Source: UBA4744 sp963723165
Lineage (GTDB): Bacteria > Actinomycetota > Acidimicrobiia > Spongiisociales > UBA4744
Direction of reading: 5' to 3'
Assembly: GCA_963723165.1 (NCBI GenBank)
Contig: CAVRPP010000007.1
Location: 124,001 to 188,000 of the forward strand
DNA: 64,000 nt
The translations under genes were made by a program, and so were the position numbers. This document shows positions 8,219 to 16,808 of this stretch, piece after piece (the stretch's first letter is position 1; the number at the start of each line of letters is the position of its first letter). The notes beneath the pieces were generated by a model, which was not told where the DNA came from, did not search any database, and saw nothing but the letters and a program-made list of their open reading frames with translations.

Positions 8219-10378
8219 ATGGAGCCTCGTCGCCGTCTCACCGCCAGTGGAGTTCTCTTCGGCCTCGCCGTCAGCGCATTCTTCGGCACCTTGCTGTTCT
8301 GGTGGTTGGGTTCGCTTCCCGGGCACTTCATCCCCGAGGTTGGCCGGGAAGTCTTCGGCAACATCTCTCCTGCGCTGCAGGCAATGTTCTACGTTGGCAT
8401 TGCCGCGTTTCTGCCTTTGGCGCTCTACCTGTACTCACTGCGAGCCAGGAACTGGGAACGGGGCACGGGAGAAGCACGCACCGGTCGCTGGGGCGAACGG
8501 CTGAAGTCCGCCGGGGCCGGGCTGGCAATGAAGACCCTGCTGCGCGACCGGGCGGCCGGTTTGATGCACTCGATGATCTACTACGGATTCATCGTCCTGT
8601 TCCTGGGGACGGTGACGCTGGAGATCGACCATCTGCTTCCCACCGGATTGAAGTTTCTGGAGGGCAACACCTACAAGATCTATTCAGCAATCCTCGATCT
8701 GGCCGCCGTGGTCTTCGTGGTGGGGATTGTGTGGGCGGTCGTCCGCCGTTACGGGCAGCGACCGTGGCGGCTGCGGTTGAAGACCAAGGCCGAGGACGCC
8801 TGGATCCTCCTCACCCTGGGGTTCATTGGCGTCTCCGGGGTGGCCACCGAAGCGGCCCGTATCTCGATGCAGGAAAGGCCCGACTACGAAGTGTGGTCGT
8901 TTGTCGGCTACCCGCTGAGTTACTTGTTCCCGCAGTCCGTGGCGAGCGGCTGGCACCGGGCATTCTGGATCGCCCATGCGTTGGCCTTCGTCGCCTTCCT
9001 GGTGCTTCTTCCGACCACCAAGCTCCGGCACATGTTCACCTCGCCGGCCAACATGTTCCTCGCTCCCAAGGACCGGCCCAAAGGAGCAATGAAGGCGATA
9101 CCCAACCTCATGGAGGCGACCGACATCGAGTCGATCGGCGCATCGGTGGTTGGGGAGTTCACCTGGAAGCAGTTGCTTGACACGGACGCCTGCACGATCT
9201 GCGGTCGCTGCACGTCCGTGTGCCCGGCCAACCTGACCGGCAAGCCGCTCGACCCCCGCGAAATCGTTCTCAAACTTGGGGAAGTTGCGGCCCTATCCGG
9301 AGTCCCGGCGGTGTCGCCACCCGTCGGTATGGACGAAGCCATCACGGTTGTCGCCGATCGGGTCTTCGAACGGATACAACCCGAAGAGCTGTGGGCGTGC
9401 ACGACCTGTCGGGCATGTGATGAGATCTGCCCTGTGAATATCGAGATCCTCGACAAGATTCTGGACATGCGCCGTTATCTGTCGCTGATGGAGTCCAATT
9501 TCCCGGTCGAACTCGGCAAGTCGTACGTAGCGATGGAGAATCAAGGCAATCCCTGGGGTCTGAGTCAGGCGGCCCGTGCCGATTGGGCCAAAGCGCTCGA
9601 CATTGATGTGAGGATCCTGGGCGAAGATGGCGTCGATTCCGCCGAGTACCTGTACTGGGTCGGATGCGCCGGTTCCTTTGACGATCGCAACGTGAAGGTG
9701 ACTCAGTCGATTGCCCGGCTCTTGACCGAAGCCGGGATCGACTACGCAATTCTCGGCCCGAAGGAGCAGTGCACGGGCGACCCGGCCCGACGGTCGGGCA
9801 ACGAGTACCTCTTCCAGCAGCTGGCGTTGACCAACATTCAGACACTCAACGACCTCGGCGTGAAGAAGGTCATCACCCAGTGCCCGCATTGTTTCAACAC
9901 ACTCAAGAACGAATACCCTCAGCTCGGGGGAGACTATGAAGTGCTTCACCACAGTCAGCTGCTCATGTCTCTGGTGAACGAGGGTCGTCTCGCGGCTGCA
10001 GCGACAGGCGAGAAGAAGAAGATCACCTACCACGATCCGTGCTACCTGGGCAGGCACAACGATATCTTCGTAGCGCCCCGGTCGGTTATCGCCTCCATCG
10101 GAGGCGTAGACCTGGTCGAAATGGAACGCTGCGGCAACGAATCGTTCTGCTGTGGTGCGGGCGGTGCACAGTTCTGGATGGAGGAGCAGATCGGCAAGAA
10201 GGTCAGCGTGGAGCGGGCCGGTGAGGCCATCGGGACCGGGGCCGACGAGGTGGCCGTCGGCTGTCCCTTCTGTTACATCATGATCGACGACGGGGTCAAA
10301 GAATTGGGCCGCGGCGACGATGTGAAAGTGCGAGACCTTGCCGAGATCCTCGCCGAGCAGGTCTTTGAAGCCGACTGA
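8219..10378 (+). CDS. Membrane-bound FeS oxidoreductase, FadF/HdrD-like
   Basis: A 719-residue electron-transfer protein. The first 280 residues hold about six membrane helices like the haem-b NarI/gamma domain. Two ferredoxin motifs follow (CTICGRCTSVCP and CTTCRACDEICP, about residues 324 and 394). Two CCG-type cysteine-rich domains then follow (CPHCF about 555, DPCYLGRHN, CCGAGG and CPFCY near the end), as in HdrD and glycolate oxidase GlcF. Proteins of this build take electrons from ETF and acyl-CoA dehydrogenases to the quinone pool. A role in beta-oxidation with the dehydrogenase at 58.6 kb is inference. The ATG at 8219 follows GGAAGGA; the upstream GTG at 8168 is less likely. Confidence 0.88.
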   Translation: MEPRRRLTASGVLFGLAVSAFFGTLLFWWLGSLPGHFIPEVGREVFGNISPALQAMFYVGIAAFLPLALYLYSLRARNWERGTGEARTGRWGERLKSAGAGLAMKTLLRDRAAGLMHSMIYYGFIVLFLGTVTLEIDHLLPTGLKFLEGNTYKIYSAILDLAAVVFVVGIVWAVVRRYGQRPWRLRLKTKAEDAWILLTLGFIGVSGVATEAARISMQERPDYEVWSFVGYPLSYLFPQSVASGWHRAFWIAHALAFVAFLVLLPTTKLRHMFTSPANMFLAPKDRPKGAMKAIPNLMEATDIESIGASVVGEFTWKQLLDTDACTICGRCTSVCPANLTGKPLDPREIVLKLGEVAALSGVPAVSPPVGMDEAITVVADRVFERIQPEELWACTTCRACDEICPVNIEILDKILDMRRYLSLMESNFPVELGKSYVAMENQGNPWGLSQAARADWAKALDIDVRILGEDGVDSAEYLYWVGCAGSFDDRNVKVTQSIARLLTEAGIDYAILGPKEQCTGDPARRSGNEYLFQQLALTNIQTLNDLGVKKVITQCPHCFNTLKNEYPQLGGDYEVLHHSQLLMSLVNEGRLAAAATGEKKKITYHDPCYLGRHNDIFVAPRSVIASIGGVDLVEMERCGNESFCCGAGGAQFWMEEQIGKKVSVERAGEAIGTGADEVAVGCPFCYIMIDDGVKELGRGDDVKVRDLAEILAEQVFEAD

Positions 10379-10517
10379 GGTTCCTCGCGCGTTCCGCGTT
10401 CGTAGCCGCACCGCTGGTGACTAGTCACGAAACAGGTTTCCCTGATTGATACCCTCAGCGACGTGACGAACGCAGAGAGTAGCGGTAGGGTTCGATCTGT
10501 TGGAGCTGGGAGGCTCA

Positions 10518-10805
10518 ATGGCTCGCATCATCAATTGCAAAAAGGGACTGCACAACTACTCGTCGGCCGGTGAGGTAGGCGGAGGGATCGCCCGTCGCAG
10601 TTGCTTCGAGTGCGGCCAGGTACAGATCGATTTGAGTGGTTCGGCAGGCGTTGCCGACACCGACTTGTTCACCGAAACCAAGCTGGCCTCGATTTTCGAG
10701 GTGGAAGCCCTCCTGGCCAAAGTCGCCACCGCCCCCGTTGAGGTACGCCGCGCTTTTGGGGAAGCTCCGGCCAGAAGGCGCCGGCCTGCCCGGGCAGCCG
10801 GGTAA
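10518..10805 (+). CDS. Small Cys-containing protein of unknown function
   Basis: A 95-residue protein starting MARIINCKKGLHNYSS, with a CFECG knuckle near residue 33 and a basic Arg/Ala/Pro tail. One CXXC plus an isolated Cys and His near the start could bind a metal. I do not recognise the family. The ATG at 10518 is preceded by GGGAGG at six bases, so the in-frame codon at 10500 is not needed. A strong hairpin follows the stop. Confidence 0.6.
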   Translation: MARIINCKKGLHNYSSAGEVGGGIARRSCFECGQVQIDLSGSAGVADTDLFTETKLASIFEVEALLAKVATAPVEVRRAFGEAPARRRRPARAAG

Positions 10806-10830
10806 AGAACAGTCAGTCTTGCACGGGAGG

Positions 10831-10853
10831 AGGGCGGCCCCACGGGCCGCCCT
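10831..10853. terminator. GC-rich hairpin between convergent genes
   Basis: A perfect 10-bp stem (agggcggccc with gggccgccct) around a 3-base loop, lying between the small Cys protein and the convergent GH13 gene. There is no long T run on either side, so termination would rely on stem strength or Rho. Confidence 0.7.
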
Positions 10854-10900
10854 TCACGATCTGCCGGCGTCGCCGACCCGGATCGGTCGGTGGCCCATAT

Positions 10901-12373
10901 TCACGGGCCGGCTCGCCAGACGACTCCAGACCGTGGGGGGACCGTCATCTGTAGCAGCCGACCGTCCCTGCGGATCTCACCGGCTCCCCAGAGAGCCTCG
11001 AGGTGTTCTCCGCCGGTGGGGTTCTGCACAGAAGCGGTTGCCGCTTTCTGGCCTGCGTTGACGGCCACGACCAATTGCTCGTGTCCGGCTTCCCGGACGA
11101 ACGCATAGAGGTCCGACCCCTGCGGGGCGGACAATTTCCGGTAGGAACCATGCGGCAAAGCAGCGTGGGTTTTTCGGAGCGCAATCAGCGTGCGGTAGGT
11201 GTCCAGGATTCGCTGGTTCCAAGACTCTTTCTTCTCCCACGGGAACGAGCCACGCGATCCCGGTTCCTTGCCGCCGGTCATTCCGATTTCGTCGCCGTAA
11301 TAGACGCACGGTGCGCCAGGATGTGTGAACAACAGCAAAGCCGCCAGCACGACGGAGTCCACATCACCGCCGGCCACCGTCAAAGACCGGGCCGTGTCAT
11401 GGGATCCGAGCAGATTGAGGTTTGATTTCACGGTGTGGTCGGGGTAGATCGTGAGGAGCCATTCCACGGTGTCGCCGTATCCGGCTGCGTCGATCGGGGG
11501 CGCGACCGGGTGGTCGACGTTCTCGGAGAGTCCGGGATCAACGCGATCTCCGGCTACAAAGGCGAGTGTTTTCCCGGCGAATATGTAGTTCATGGCGGCG
11601 TCGAATCGATCACCCGGGTTGAGCCAGGCTCTGGCATCGCCCCAGATCTCGCCGACCAGATACGCATCGGGGTTGATCGCCCTCACCCGGGCGCGGAACT
11701 CTTCCCAGAACCCGGCCGTCTTGATTTCGTACGGAACGTCCAGCCGCCAGCCGTCGATTCCCCAACTGGTCCAATACTCGGCGACCTGCATGAGGTACTC
11801 ACGGGCGTCCGGGTGCTCAGTATTGAACGTGGGGAGGGCCGGGTTTCCCCACCAGGCGTGGTAGTTGGCAGGCAGTCCGGCCCGATACGGGTTGAGTGGC
11901 AACCCGGTGATGGTGAACCACTCCAACCACGGAGAGTCGACTCCGTTCTCGAGGATGTCGTTGAATTGGCAGAAGCCGCGACTGGCGTGATTGAAGACCC
12001 CGTCGAGAATGACTCGTATCCCGCGCTCGTGGCAGGCGGCCAGCAACGCGCGGAACGCTTCATCGCCGCCGAGCAAGGGGTCGACCCGGTAATAGTCGTG
12101 CGTGTGATAGCGGTGGTTGGACGCAGACTGGAAGATGGGGTTGAGATAGATGGCGTTGATGCCGAGATCGGTCAGCCAGTCCAGCCGTTCAACCACCCCG
12201 ACGAGGTCGCCGCCCTTGTACCCATGCCGGGTGGGCGGTGAATCCCACTCCTCCAGGTTCGTTGGCTTGGACACCTGCGGGGAGCGGGCGAACCGATCCG
12301 GGAAGATCTGATAGAAGACGGCGTCGGCGGCCCAGGCCGGTGGCCGGTCGAGTGCAGTTCGGGCTTCGGACAT
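10901..12373 (-). CDS. Glycoside hydrolase family 13 (alpha-glucosidase/neopullulanase-like)
   Basis: A 490-residue cytoplasmic alpha-amylase superfamily enzyme without a signal peptide. The four GH13 regions are visible: DGVFNH (region I), GWRLDVPYE with the catalytic Asp (II), EIWG with the acid/base Glu (III) and GSHDTAR (IV). The N-terminal AVFYQIFPDRFA block and the all-beta C-terminal domain fit the neopullulanase/cyclomaltodextrinase group, though the usual N-terminal starch-binding domain is missing. It probably hydrolyses short alpha-glucans or cyclodextrins. Exact specificity cannot be read from the sequence. Confidence 0.9.
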   Translation of the reverse strand: MSEARTALDRPPAWAADAVFYQIFPDRFARSPQVSKPTNLEEWDSPPTRHGYKGGDLVGVVERLDWLTDLGINAIYLNPIFQSASNHRYHTHDYYRVDPLLGGDEAFRALLAACHERGIRVILDGVFNHASRGFCQFNDILENGVDSPWLEWFTITGLPLNPYRAGLPANYHAWWGNPALPTFNTEHPDAREYLMQVAEYWTSWGIDGWRLDVPYEIKTAGFWEEFRARVRAINPDAYLVGEIWGDARAWLNPGDRFDAAMNYIFAGKTLAFVAGDRVDPGLSENVDHPVAPPIDAAGYGDTVEWLLTIYPDHTVKSNLNLLGSHDTARSLTVAGGDVDSVVLAALLLFTHPGAPCVYYGDEIGMTGGKEPGSRGSFPWEKKESWNQRILDTYRTLIALRKTHAALPHGSYRKLSAPQGSDLYAFVREAGHEQLVVAVNAGQKAATASVQNPTGGEHLEALWGAGEIRRDGRLLQMTVPPRSGVVWRAGP

Positions 12374-12441
12374 TGGGCAGACTCTATCGACTCGCCGCCC
12401 GTCCGATCGTCAGTCACTGATGCCGGCTGCCTGCTCTTGGT

Positions 12442-12630
12442 TCAGGACTGAGCCACCTGGCCGCGCACTCGCGGAAAGCGTACCGGGGTGTGCAGGCGGC
12501 ACGTCTGCCTGGCGTTGTAAGTCGAAAGCCGTGTATCGCAGTCCTTTTGGGCGCACACACGTCCTGCCTCATACGTCCCGGGCTTGCGGACGTATCCGCC
12601 TGCCTTCTTTGCCTTCAGGATGTCGCTCAT
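12442..12630 (-). CDS. Small Cys/His-rich actinobacterial protein
   Basis: A 62-residue basic protein starting MSDILKAKKAGGYVRKPG. The C-terminal half has the pattern C-x4-C-x-T-x-LS-x-YN-x4-C-x2-H, a small metal-binding motif I know as recurrent in actinobacterial proteins. Its role is not known. The start at 12630 is chosen because AAAGGA lies five bases upstream. An ATG three bases earlier would leave only two bases of spacing, and the longer frame to 12738 has no support. Confidence 0.6.
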   Translation of the reverse strand: MSDILKAKKAGGYVRKPGTYEAGRVCAQKDCDTRLSTYNARQTCRLHTPVRFPRVRGQVAQS

Positions 12631-12886
12631 CATGATCCTTTCAGAAATCCCATCGTCCACTGAGACGGTGAAGATCGTGTGAAGGGTTTCTGAGAATTGT
12701 CTAAGAATTGAGCGCAGCTCGCAACTCGCAAGAACCAAACCAAATTATTTGGCAGTTTGTGGCAGGTCTAAGTCACGGTCGGGTCTAGTGTCACTGCACC
12801 AAGGCAGCCGTCCTGGTGAAACGAAACAACATCGTCCATCCGGACAACGCGCCGGGGGATCTTGAGACGCAGGAGGCGTGGGAGTT

Positions 12887-13609
12887 ATGGGGATCAAGTA
12901 CGCGAAGTCTCTTCTGGCGACGATCGTGGTGGCGCTTGTCGCCTCGGCGTGCAGTGGTGCGGACGACAACGCCGAGCCCACGGTACTCACCACCGTGACC
13001 GTGGCTCCTTCCGATGCTGGTGGTGCCGGCGGCGACGATCCGGCGCCCGAACCCGGAGGCAGCGATTCGGATGAACCATCGTCCGTTGATGAGGCGCCTC
13101 CGGCAGACGCGGGCGGGAGCGGTTCGGGTGGAGATGGCGTCATCCTGGCCGACGTCTGCTCGGACGGCCAGCCGGTGAACGGTGCGGTCTCCTTGGATGA
13201 CCTGGTGACTTTCGGCCTTTTCGCTTCCAACGAAGCAACGGTTGAGGGCAACGGTGCCTATGACGCTTCGACCTATGGTCTATTCGGATTCCTGTGCAAC
13301 ATCACGGAAGTCGGCGGCCAGGAGAACTTCATCACGATTGGCGTGAGCGATGGGAGCGGAGTTTGGGACATTGCCGTTGGCAGCGGGCCGATCGAGCAGA
13401 TCGGAGACTGGGAAGTGATCGTCGGGAGCAACTGGTTGTCCCCGTTGACAATGCGAACGACCGACAGCGCAGGGAATCAGGACAGCCTGTTCGTCACATG
13501 GGTTCCCGGCGACGGCTCCATTCCCGACGCGGAAACCCTTGAGCGAGTGATGCGTCCGCTCGCCGAGGCCATGGCTACCCGGACCACCGTGAACATACCT
13601 CGGGGCTGA
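12887..13609 (+). CDS. Predicted lipoprotein of unknown function
   Basis: A 240-residue secreted protein. The N-terminus has a basic region, a hydrophobic stretch and a lipobox ending in VASAC (about residue 21), then an acidic linker rich in Gly, Asp, Pro and Ser. The globular part (residues about 90-240) contains two Cys (VCSDG and LCNIT) that could form a disulphide. I do not recognise the fold. The ATG is preceded by AGGAGG at 10 bases. A promoter probably lies in the AT-richer stretch around 12730-12770. Confidence 0.7.
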   Translation: MGIKYAKSLLATIVVALVASACSGADDNAEPTVLTTVTVAPSDAGGAGGDDPAPEPGGSDSDEPSSVDEAPPADAGGSGSGGDGVILADVCSDGQPVNGAVSLDDLVTFGLFASNEATVEGNGAYDASTYGLFGFLCNITEVGGQENFITIGVSDGSGVWDIAVGSGPIEQIGDWEVIVGSNWLSPLTMRTTDSAGNQDSLFVTWVPGDGSIPDAETLERVMRPLAEAMATRTTVNIPRG

Positions 13610-13935
13610 CGCCGCGAAATGGGCGATCTCGCCTGCGAAGTGGTTTCCGGGGACATGGATCCTCCGGGATAATCGATCAGTGGCGATTCGGAGGCTGAGG
13701 CGCGGCCATCGTGCCGGGCCGGGGCGGGCTCTCGGGCCAACCAACGGGCGTCGAACATGTCGCGCACGACTTTCCCGGTGTCGACAACGTCGCGATCCAA
13801 CCCAACGCCATCCGTCGAGAGGCGAGCACGGACCGCCGCGAATGTCGTGTTGCCCGGGACGGGCGGGCTGGAGCGACTACGAAATGGCCGAATCGCTCTA
13901 CTGCTGCCGACTGCCTGACGACTAACCTCCGCGCC
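13610..13935. other. Intergenic stretch upstream of pheA
   Basis: This 326-base gap is open in the pheA frame back to 13711, but the encoded residues are basic and low in hydrophobic content and do not match the prephenate dehydratase N-terminus. No convincing gene, hairpin or RNA is visible on either strand. It probably carries the pheA promoter. Confidence 0.5.
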
Positions 13936-14745
13936 ATGGTGATCGGCTATCAAGGTGAGCGCTACTCATACAGCGACCGGGCATCCCGGGAGATGTTTCC
14001 GGACGGTGATCTGATCGGATATCCAAATTTCGTGGCAGCGTTCGCCGCGTTGGCGAACGGTGCAGTCGAACGACTAGTTCTCCCGATCGAGAACTCCACA
14101 ACCGGGAGCGTGCTGGCCGTTCTCGATCGGCTGGTTGACGCCCCGGCCCGCATCGTCGCAGAACACCAGGTCGAAGTACGGCACGCCCTCCTGGGGTTGC
14201 CCGGAGCGTCGCTCGACGAAATCAAGCAGGTCCGTTCTCACCCCGAAGCGCTCTCGCAGGCCGAAGCAATAATCCAGGCCCGGGGTTGGCAACCGATACC
14301 AACTCATGACACGGCGGGTGCGGTCCGGCAAACGGCCGAGCACCAGAACCCGGCTGAAGCGGCACTGGCACCGCCGGAGGCCGCTGGACCGCACAACCTC
14401 GAAGTATTGATGTCCGATGTGGTGGATCGAACCCACAACACCACACGGTTCGTTGTCTTGGCGGGAGGTCAACCGACCATCGCCGCCGAGGCCGATAAAT
14501 CGAGCATGGCCTTCGAAACCCAGCATCGGCCGGGCGCGCTGGCCCTGGCGCTGACGGAACTCGGACTGCGCGGTGCCAACCTGACGCGAATCGAATCGCG
14601 CCCAACCGACACCCCCTGGCGTTACCGCATGTTTGTCGATCTCATCCATCGGCCGGGCCCGGAAGGGTTTGCGGAGGTATTCAATCCGCTGCCCGGCTCG
14701 ATGGCCGCGCTTCACCATCTCGGAACCTACCGGGCCGAGGTCTAA
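13936..14745 (+). CDS. pheA: Prephenate dehydratase
   Basis: A 269-residue monofunctional enzyme that converts prephenate to phenylpyruvate in phenylalanine synthesis. The start GYQGERYSYS matches the family opening. LPIENSTTGSV, SHPEALSQ and the catalytic NTTRF motif (Thr-Arg-Phe) are all present. The C-terminal ACT domain carries ANLTRIESRP, the phenylalanine-binding ESRP motif, so feedback inhibition is expected. The ATG at 13936 places this motif pattern exactly at residue 3. The other aromatic genes (DAHP synthase, tyrA) are 17 kb away. Confidence 0.94.
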   Translation: MVIGYQGERYSYSDRASREMFPDGDLIGYPNFVAAFAALANGAVERLVLPIENSTTGSVLAVLDRLVDAPARIVAEHQVEVRHALLGLPGASLDEIKQVRSHPEALSQAEAIIQARGWQPIPTHDTAGAVRQTAEHQNPAEAALAPPEAAGPHNLEVLMSDVVDRTHNTTRFVVLAGGQPTIAAEADKSSMAFETQHRPGALALALTELGLRGANLTRIESRPTDTPWRYRMFVDLIHRPGPEGFAEVFNPLPGSMAALHHLGTYRAEV

Positions 14746-14792
14746 GAGGGGACGCCGGGTCCGCCTCGGTCCGCTGTTTCCCGGATCACCAC

Positions 14793-15845
14793 TCAATCGA
14801 GGTCCGCCGGGAACAGTCGATGGAGGGGCTCCAGAAGCCTGACCATGTCGGAGCTCGGAGGGCCCGCCACCCGGGCAACATCGTGAATCTCCGGGAGGTG
14901 TGGCAGCAGTACCTTGGGCTCCAGGCCCAGCCAGTGGCGGGCGGCACGGACGGTATCTTCCCGACGGTCGGCGGGTACACGGTTGAGGACCAGAGCGGGG
15001 AGCGGCGCCGCCCAGGCCTCGACGGTTGCCGCCGCTCTCACCAAACCCTTGGGAGTTGCCTCGCACGTCAGGATCCGGGAAGCGGCCCGATAGAGCAAAG
15101 GATCGTCCGGTTCGCTCACTCCGAGGTCGACGACGATGCGGTCGAAGGTTCCCTCCGCAGCCTGGATGACCTCGTTGATCAGTGCAGAGGTGAGGGGACC
15201 GGAGTGGCGAATCGGCGGGCCGGCCAGGAGCGACAGCGGTCCTATCCGACGAACCTCGGAGGGGAATACTCCGGACAGCAAGACCGCGTCGGCTGCGTGT
15301 GCAACATCAGGAGCGGGCAGCACCCCCAGCCTCACGGAGAGCGAAGGTCCCTGCCGGTCCAGGTCGATCAACAGGGTCGACCGTTGCTCGGCGAGACCCC
15401 ACGCCAGACTGAGAGCAATCTCGGAAATGCCGGGGGCACCTCGACCGCCCGTGACCGTGATCAAGCTGCCGGACCCGACGGGGGCCGGGGGCGGCTGCCG
15501 CAACGTTCGGACGATGTGGAGGATGCGGTCCGGGGGCGTTGAGTCGGGGAGCACCTCATCGGCACCGCCGACCGTAAGCAAGCGGCGGCCCGGTCGGTCG
15601 CTGGGCGGATACAACCCCAACACTGCCGACCCGCCGCTTCGCCATTTCTTGATCACCGTGGGAGTGACCCAGGCAGTTTCGGCTCCGGCGATAATCACGT
15701 CGAGCTCGCCGGTTCGACGATCGAGGTCGGACGGTTGATGGGCTCGCGCTACCAAACGGACCATGCTGGTCGAGCGTGCCATGTCCGCGAACGTGGACTC
15801 CCAGGGGCGGGCAGAGAGAACGGTGGCGACCCGCGGACGGGTCAT
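14793..15845 (-). CDS. MinD/CpaE-like P-loop ATPase
   Basis: A 350-residue protein. Residues 1-100 resemble a receiver-like or pseudo-receiver domain (RVATVLSARPWE, then DVIIAGAETAWV). The ATPase part has a deviant Walker A, VTGGRGAPGISEIALSLA, lacking the usual Lys-Gly-Gly form, with LLIDLDRQGPSL as the Walker A' Asp strand and RIVVDLGVSEPDD as Walker B. This layout is that of CpaE/TadZ or of actinobacterial septum-site ATPases. It starts at 15845 with ATGA overlap to the upstream gene. The missing Lys in the P-loop makes nucleotide hydrolysis uncertain. Confidence 0.75.
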   Translation of the reverse strand: MTRPRVATVLSARPWESTFADMARSTSMVRLVARAHQPSDLDRRTGELDVIIAGAETAWVTPTVIKKWRSGGSAVLGLYPPSDRPGRRLLTVGGADEVLPDSTPPDRILHIVRTLRQPPPAPVGSGSLITVTGGRGAPGISEIALSLAWGLAEQRSTLLIDLDRQGPSLSVRLGVLPAPDVAHAADAVLLSGVFPSEVRRIGPLSLLAGPPIRHSGPLTSALINEVIQAAEGTFDRIVVDLGVSEPDDPLLYRAASRILTCEATPKGLVRAAATVEAWAAPLPALVLNRVPADRREDTVRAARHWLGLEPKVLLPHLPEIHDVARVAGPPSSDMVRLLEPLHRLFPADLD

Positions 15846-16147
15846 GTGCTGGTCGATTGGATGACAACGATGTGCGCCAGGGCAAGGCACATGGTGATGC
15901 GGTTTGTCAGGAGGATCACGTGATCCACCCCGACGGCCGCGATGGTGCCGGTCCTGGTCTCGCCGTCGATGGTGGTGACCCGGACGGCTTCGTCCCGATC
16001 CTCGGCGTCCAGCAATCGATCGCGGATGGTGCTTCGTCGTCGCAACGTGATGGCCGCAGCCTCTTGCTCGGCGTTCAGGACCTCGGCCAGCTGCAGCCGC
16101 AAGCGGCGGGAGATCTCGATGAGGTCGGGATGTTGTAGCGGATCCAT
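15842..16147 (-). CDS. Conserved small protein upstream of the MinD-like ATPase
   Basis: A 101-residue protein with a charged helical first half (LRLQLAEVLNAEQEAAAITLRRR) and a beta-rich second half (VRVTTIDGETRTGTIAAVG, then VILLTNRITMCLALAHIVVIQ) that could be an Sm/LSM-like barrel. No known family is recognised. It is translationally coupled by ATGA to the ATPase gene and is transcribed divergently from the BldC-like regulator, so the two are likely partners. Confidence 0.65.
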   Translation of the reverse strand: MDPLQHPDLIEISRRLRLQLAEVLNAEQEAAAITLRRRSTIRDRLLDAEDRDEAVRVTTIDGETRTGTIAAVGVDHVILLTNRITMCLALAHIVVIQSTST

Positions 16148-16161
16148 CGCACCTTAGAATA

Positions 16162-16210
16162 TTGTCGAATACTCTCATCAAACGATAACTTCACACTATT
16201 CGATCGACAA
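16162..16210. promoter_or_regulatory. Inverted repeat in AT-rich divergent promoter region
   Basis: ttgtcgaata (16162-16171) is matched by tattcga-tcgacaa (16197-16210), an inverted repeat with a 3-base insertion in the second arm. It lies in the only markedly AT-rich patch of this area, between the divergent ATPase operon and the HTH gene. It is a candidate operator, perhaps for the HTH protein itself. Confidence 0.45.
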
Positions 16211-16282
16211 CTGATCCGTTCTGTTTTGTTTCGCGCCCCGGGTCCCTTGCTCATCTGCGCTGGTTCCCATAGCCTGGGGCCG

Positions 16283-16504
16283 ATGGACTGGATCGACGTC
16301 AACATCCCCAAGGAATGGCTTTCAGTAGCCGACATTTGCGAATACATGGATGTGTCTCCCTTCGTGGTCACCAGCGTGTTGCGAAGCGGCCGCCTGCCCG
16401 CGGTGAAATTCGGCCGGGAGTGGCGGGTCGCCCGGAAGGACTTTGAGGTGTGGCTCAACGAGGAACGCGCCAGAGCGGTGAGCCTGGAAGAGCCTCAGCA
16501 CTGA
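16283..16504 (+). CDS. Helix-turn-helix protein, excisionase/BldC-like
   Basis: A 73-residue DNA-binding protein of the MerR-like winged HTH type found in excisionases and in BldC. It has WLSVADICEYMDVSPFVVTSVLRSGRLPAVKFGREWRV, where the GRLPAVKFG.EWRV hairpin wing is diagnostic, then KDFEVWLNEE. With no integrase nearby it is more likely a regulator than a phage excisionase. The ATG at 16283 starts the conserved region; the upstream frame to 16226 is not conserved in character. Confidence 0.8.
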   Translation: MDWIDVNIPKEWLSVADICEYMDVSPFVVTSVLRSGRLPAVKFGREWRVARKDFEVWLNEERARAVSLEEPQH

Positions 16505-16526
16505 ACCCTCGGAGTAACGTGACGTG

Positions 16527-16808
16527 ATGACGACTACGCCGCGCCACGACCAGGTCGGAGACACCCGGGTTGATCTGGATCGACCCTGGAACGTTGTCGT
16601 GTGGAACGACCCGGTCAATCTCATGACTTACGTCGCGTATGTGTTCAGGAAGCTTTTCGGTTTCTCCAAGGAGAAGGCGACCCGGCTGATGCTGCAAGTG
16701 CACAACGAAGGCAGGGCGATAGTCGCCACCGGTCCCCGCGAGAAGATGGAAATGGACTGCTTCCGACTTCACCGGCACGGCTTGTGGGCCACGATGGAAC
16801 GAGTATGA
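16527..16808 (+). CDS. clpS: ATP-dependent Clp protease adaptor ClpS
   Basis: A 93-residue adaptor that binds N-degron substrates and hands them to ClpA/ClpC. The core is complete: PWNVVVWNDPVNLMTYV with the N-end-rule pocket residues, KATRLMLQVHNEGRAIV and the EKMEMDCFRLHRHGL segment. A GTG three bases upstream is an alternative start. The stop overlaps the next gene by ATGA, as is usual for actinobacterial clpS-DUF2017 pairs. Confidence 0.95.
   Translation: MTTTPRHDQVGDTRVDLDRPWNVVVWNDPVNLMTYVAYVFRKLFGFSKEKATRLMLQVHNEGRAIVATGPREKMEMDCFRLHRHGLWATMERV

Noticed and set aside
13711..13935. N-terminal extension of prephenate dehydratase
   Set aside because: The family starts at the GYQG motif; the extension is basic and unlike it.
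15846..16181. N-terminal extension of the MinD-like ATPase back to 16181
   Set aside because: It overlaps the real small gene 15842-16147 in another frame and encodes His/Arg-rich nonsense.
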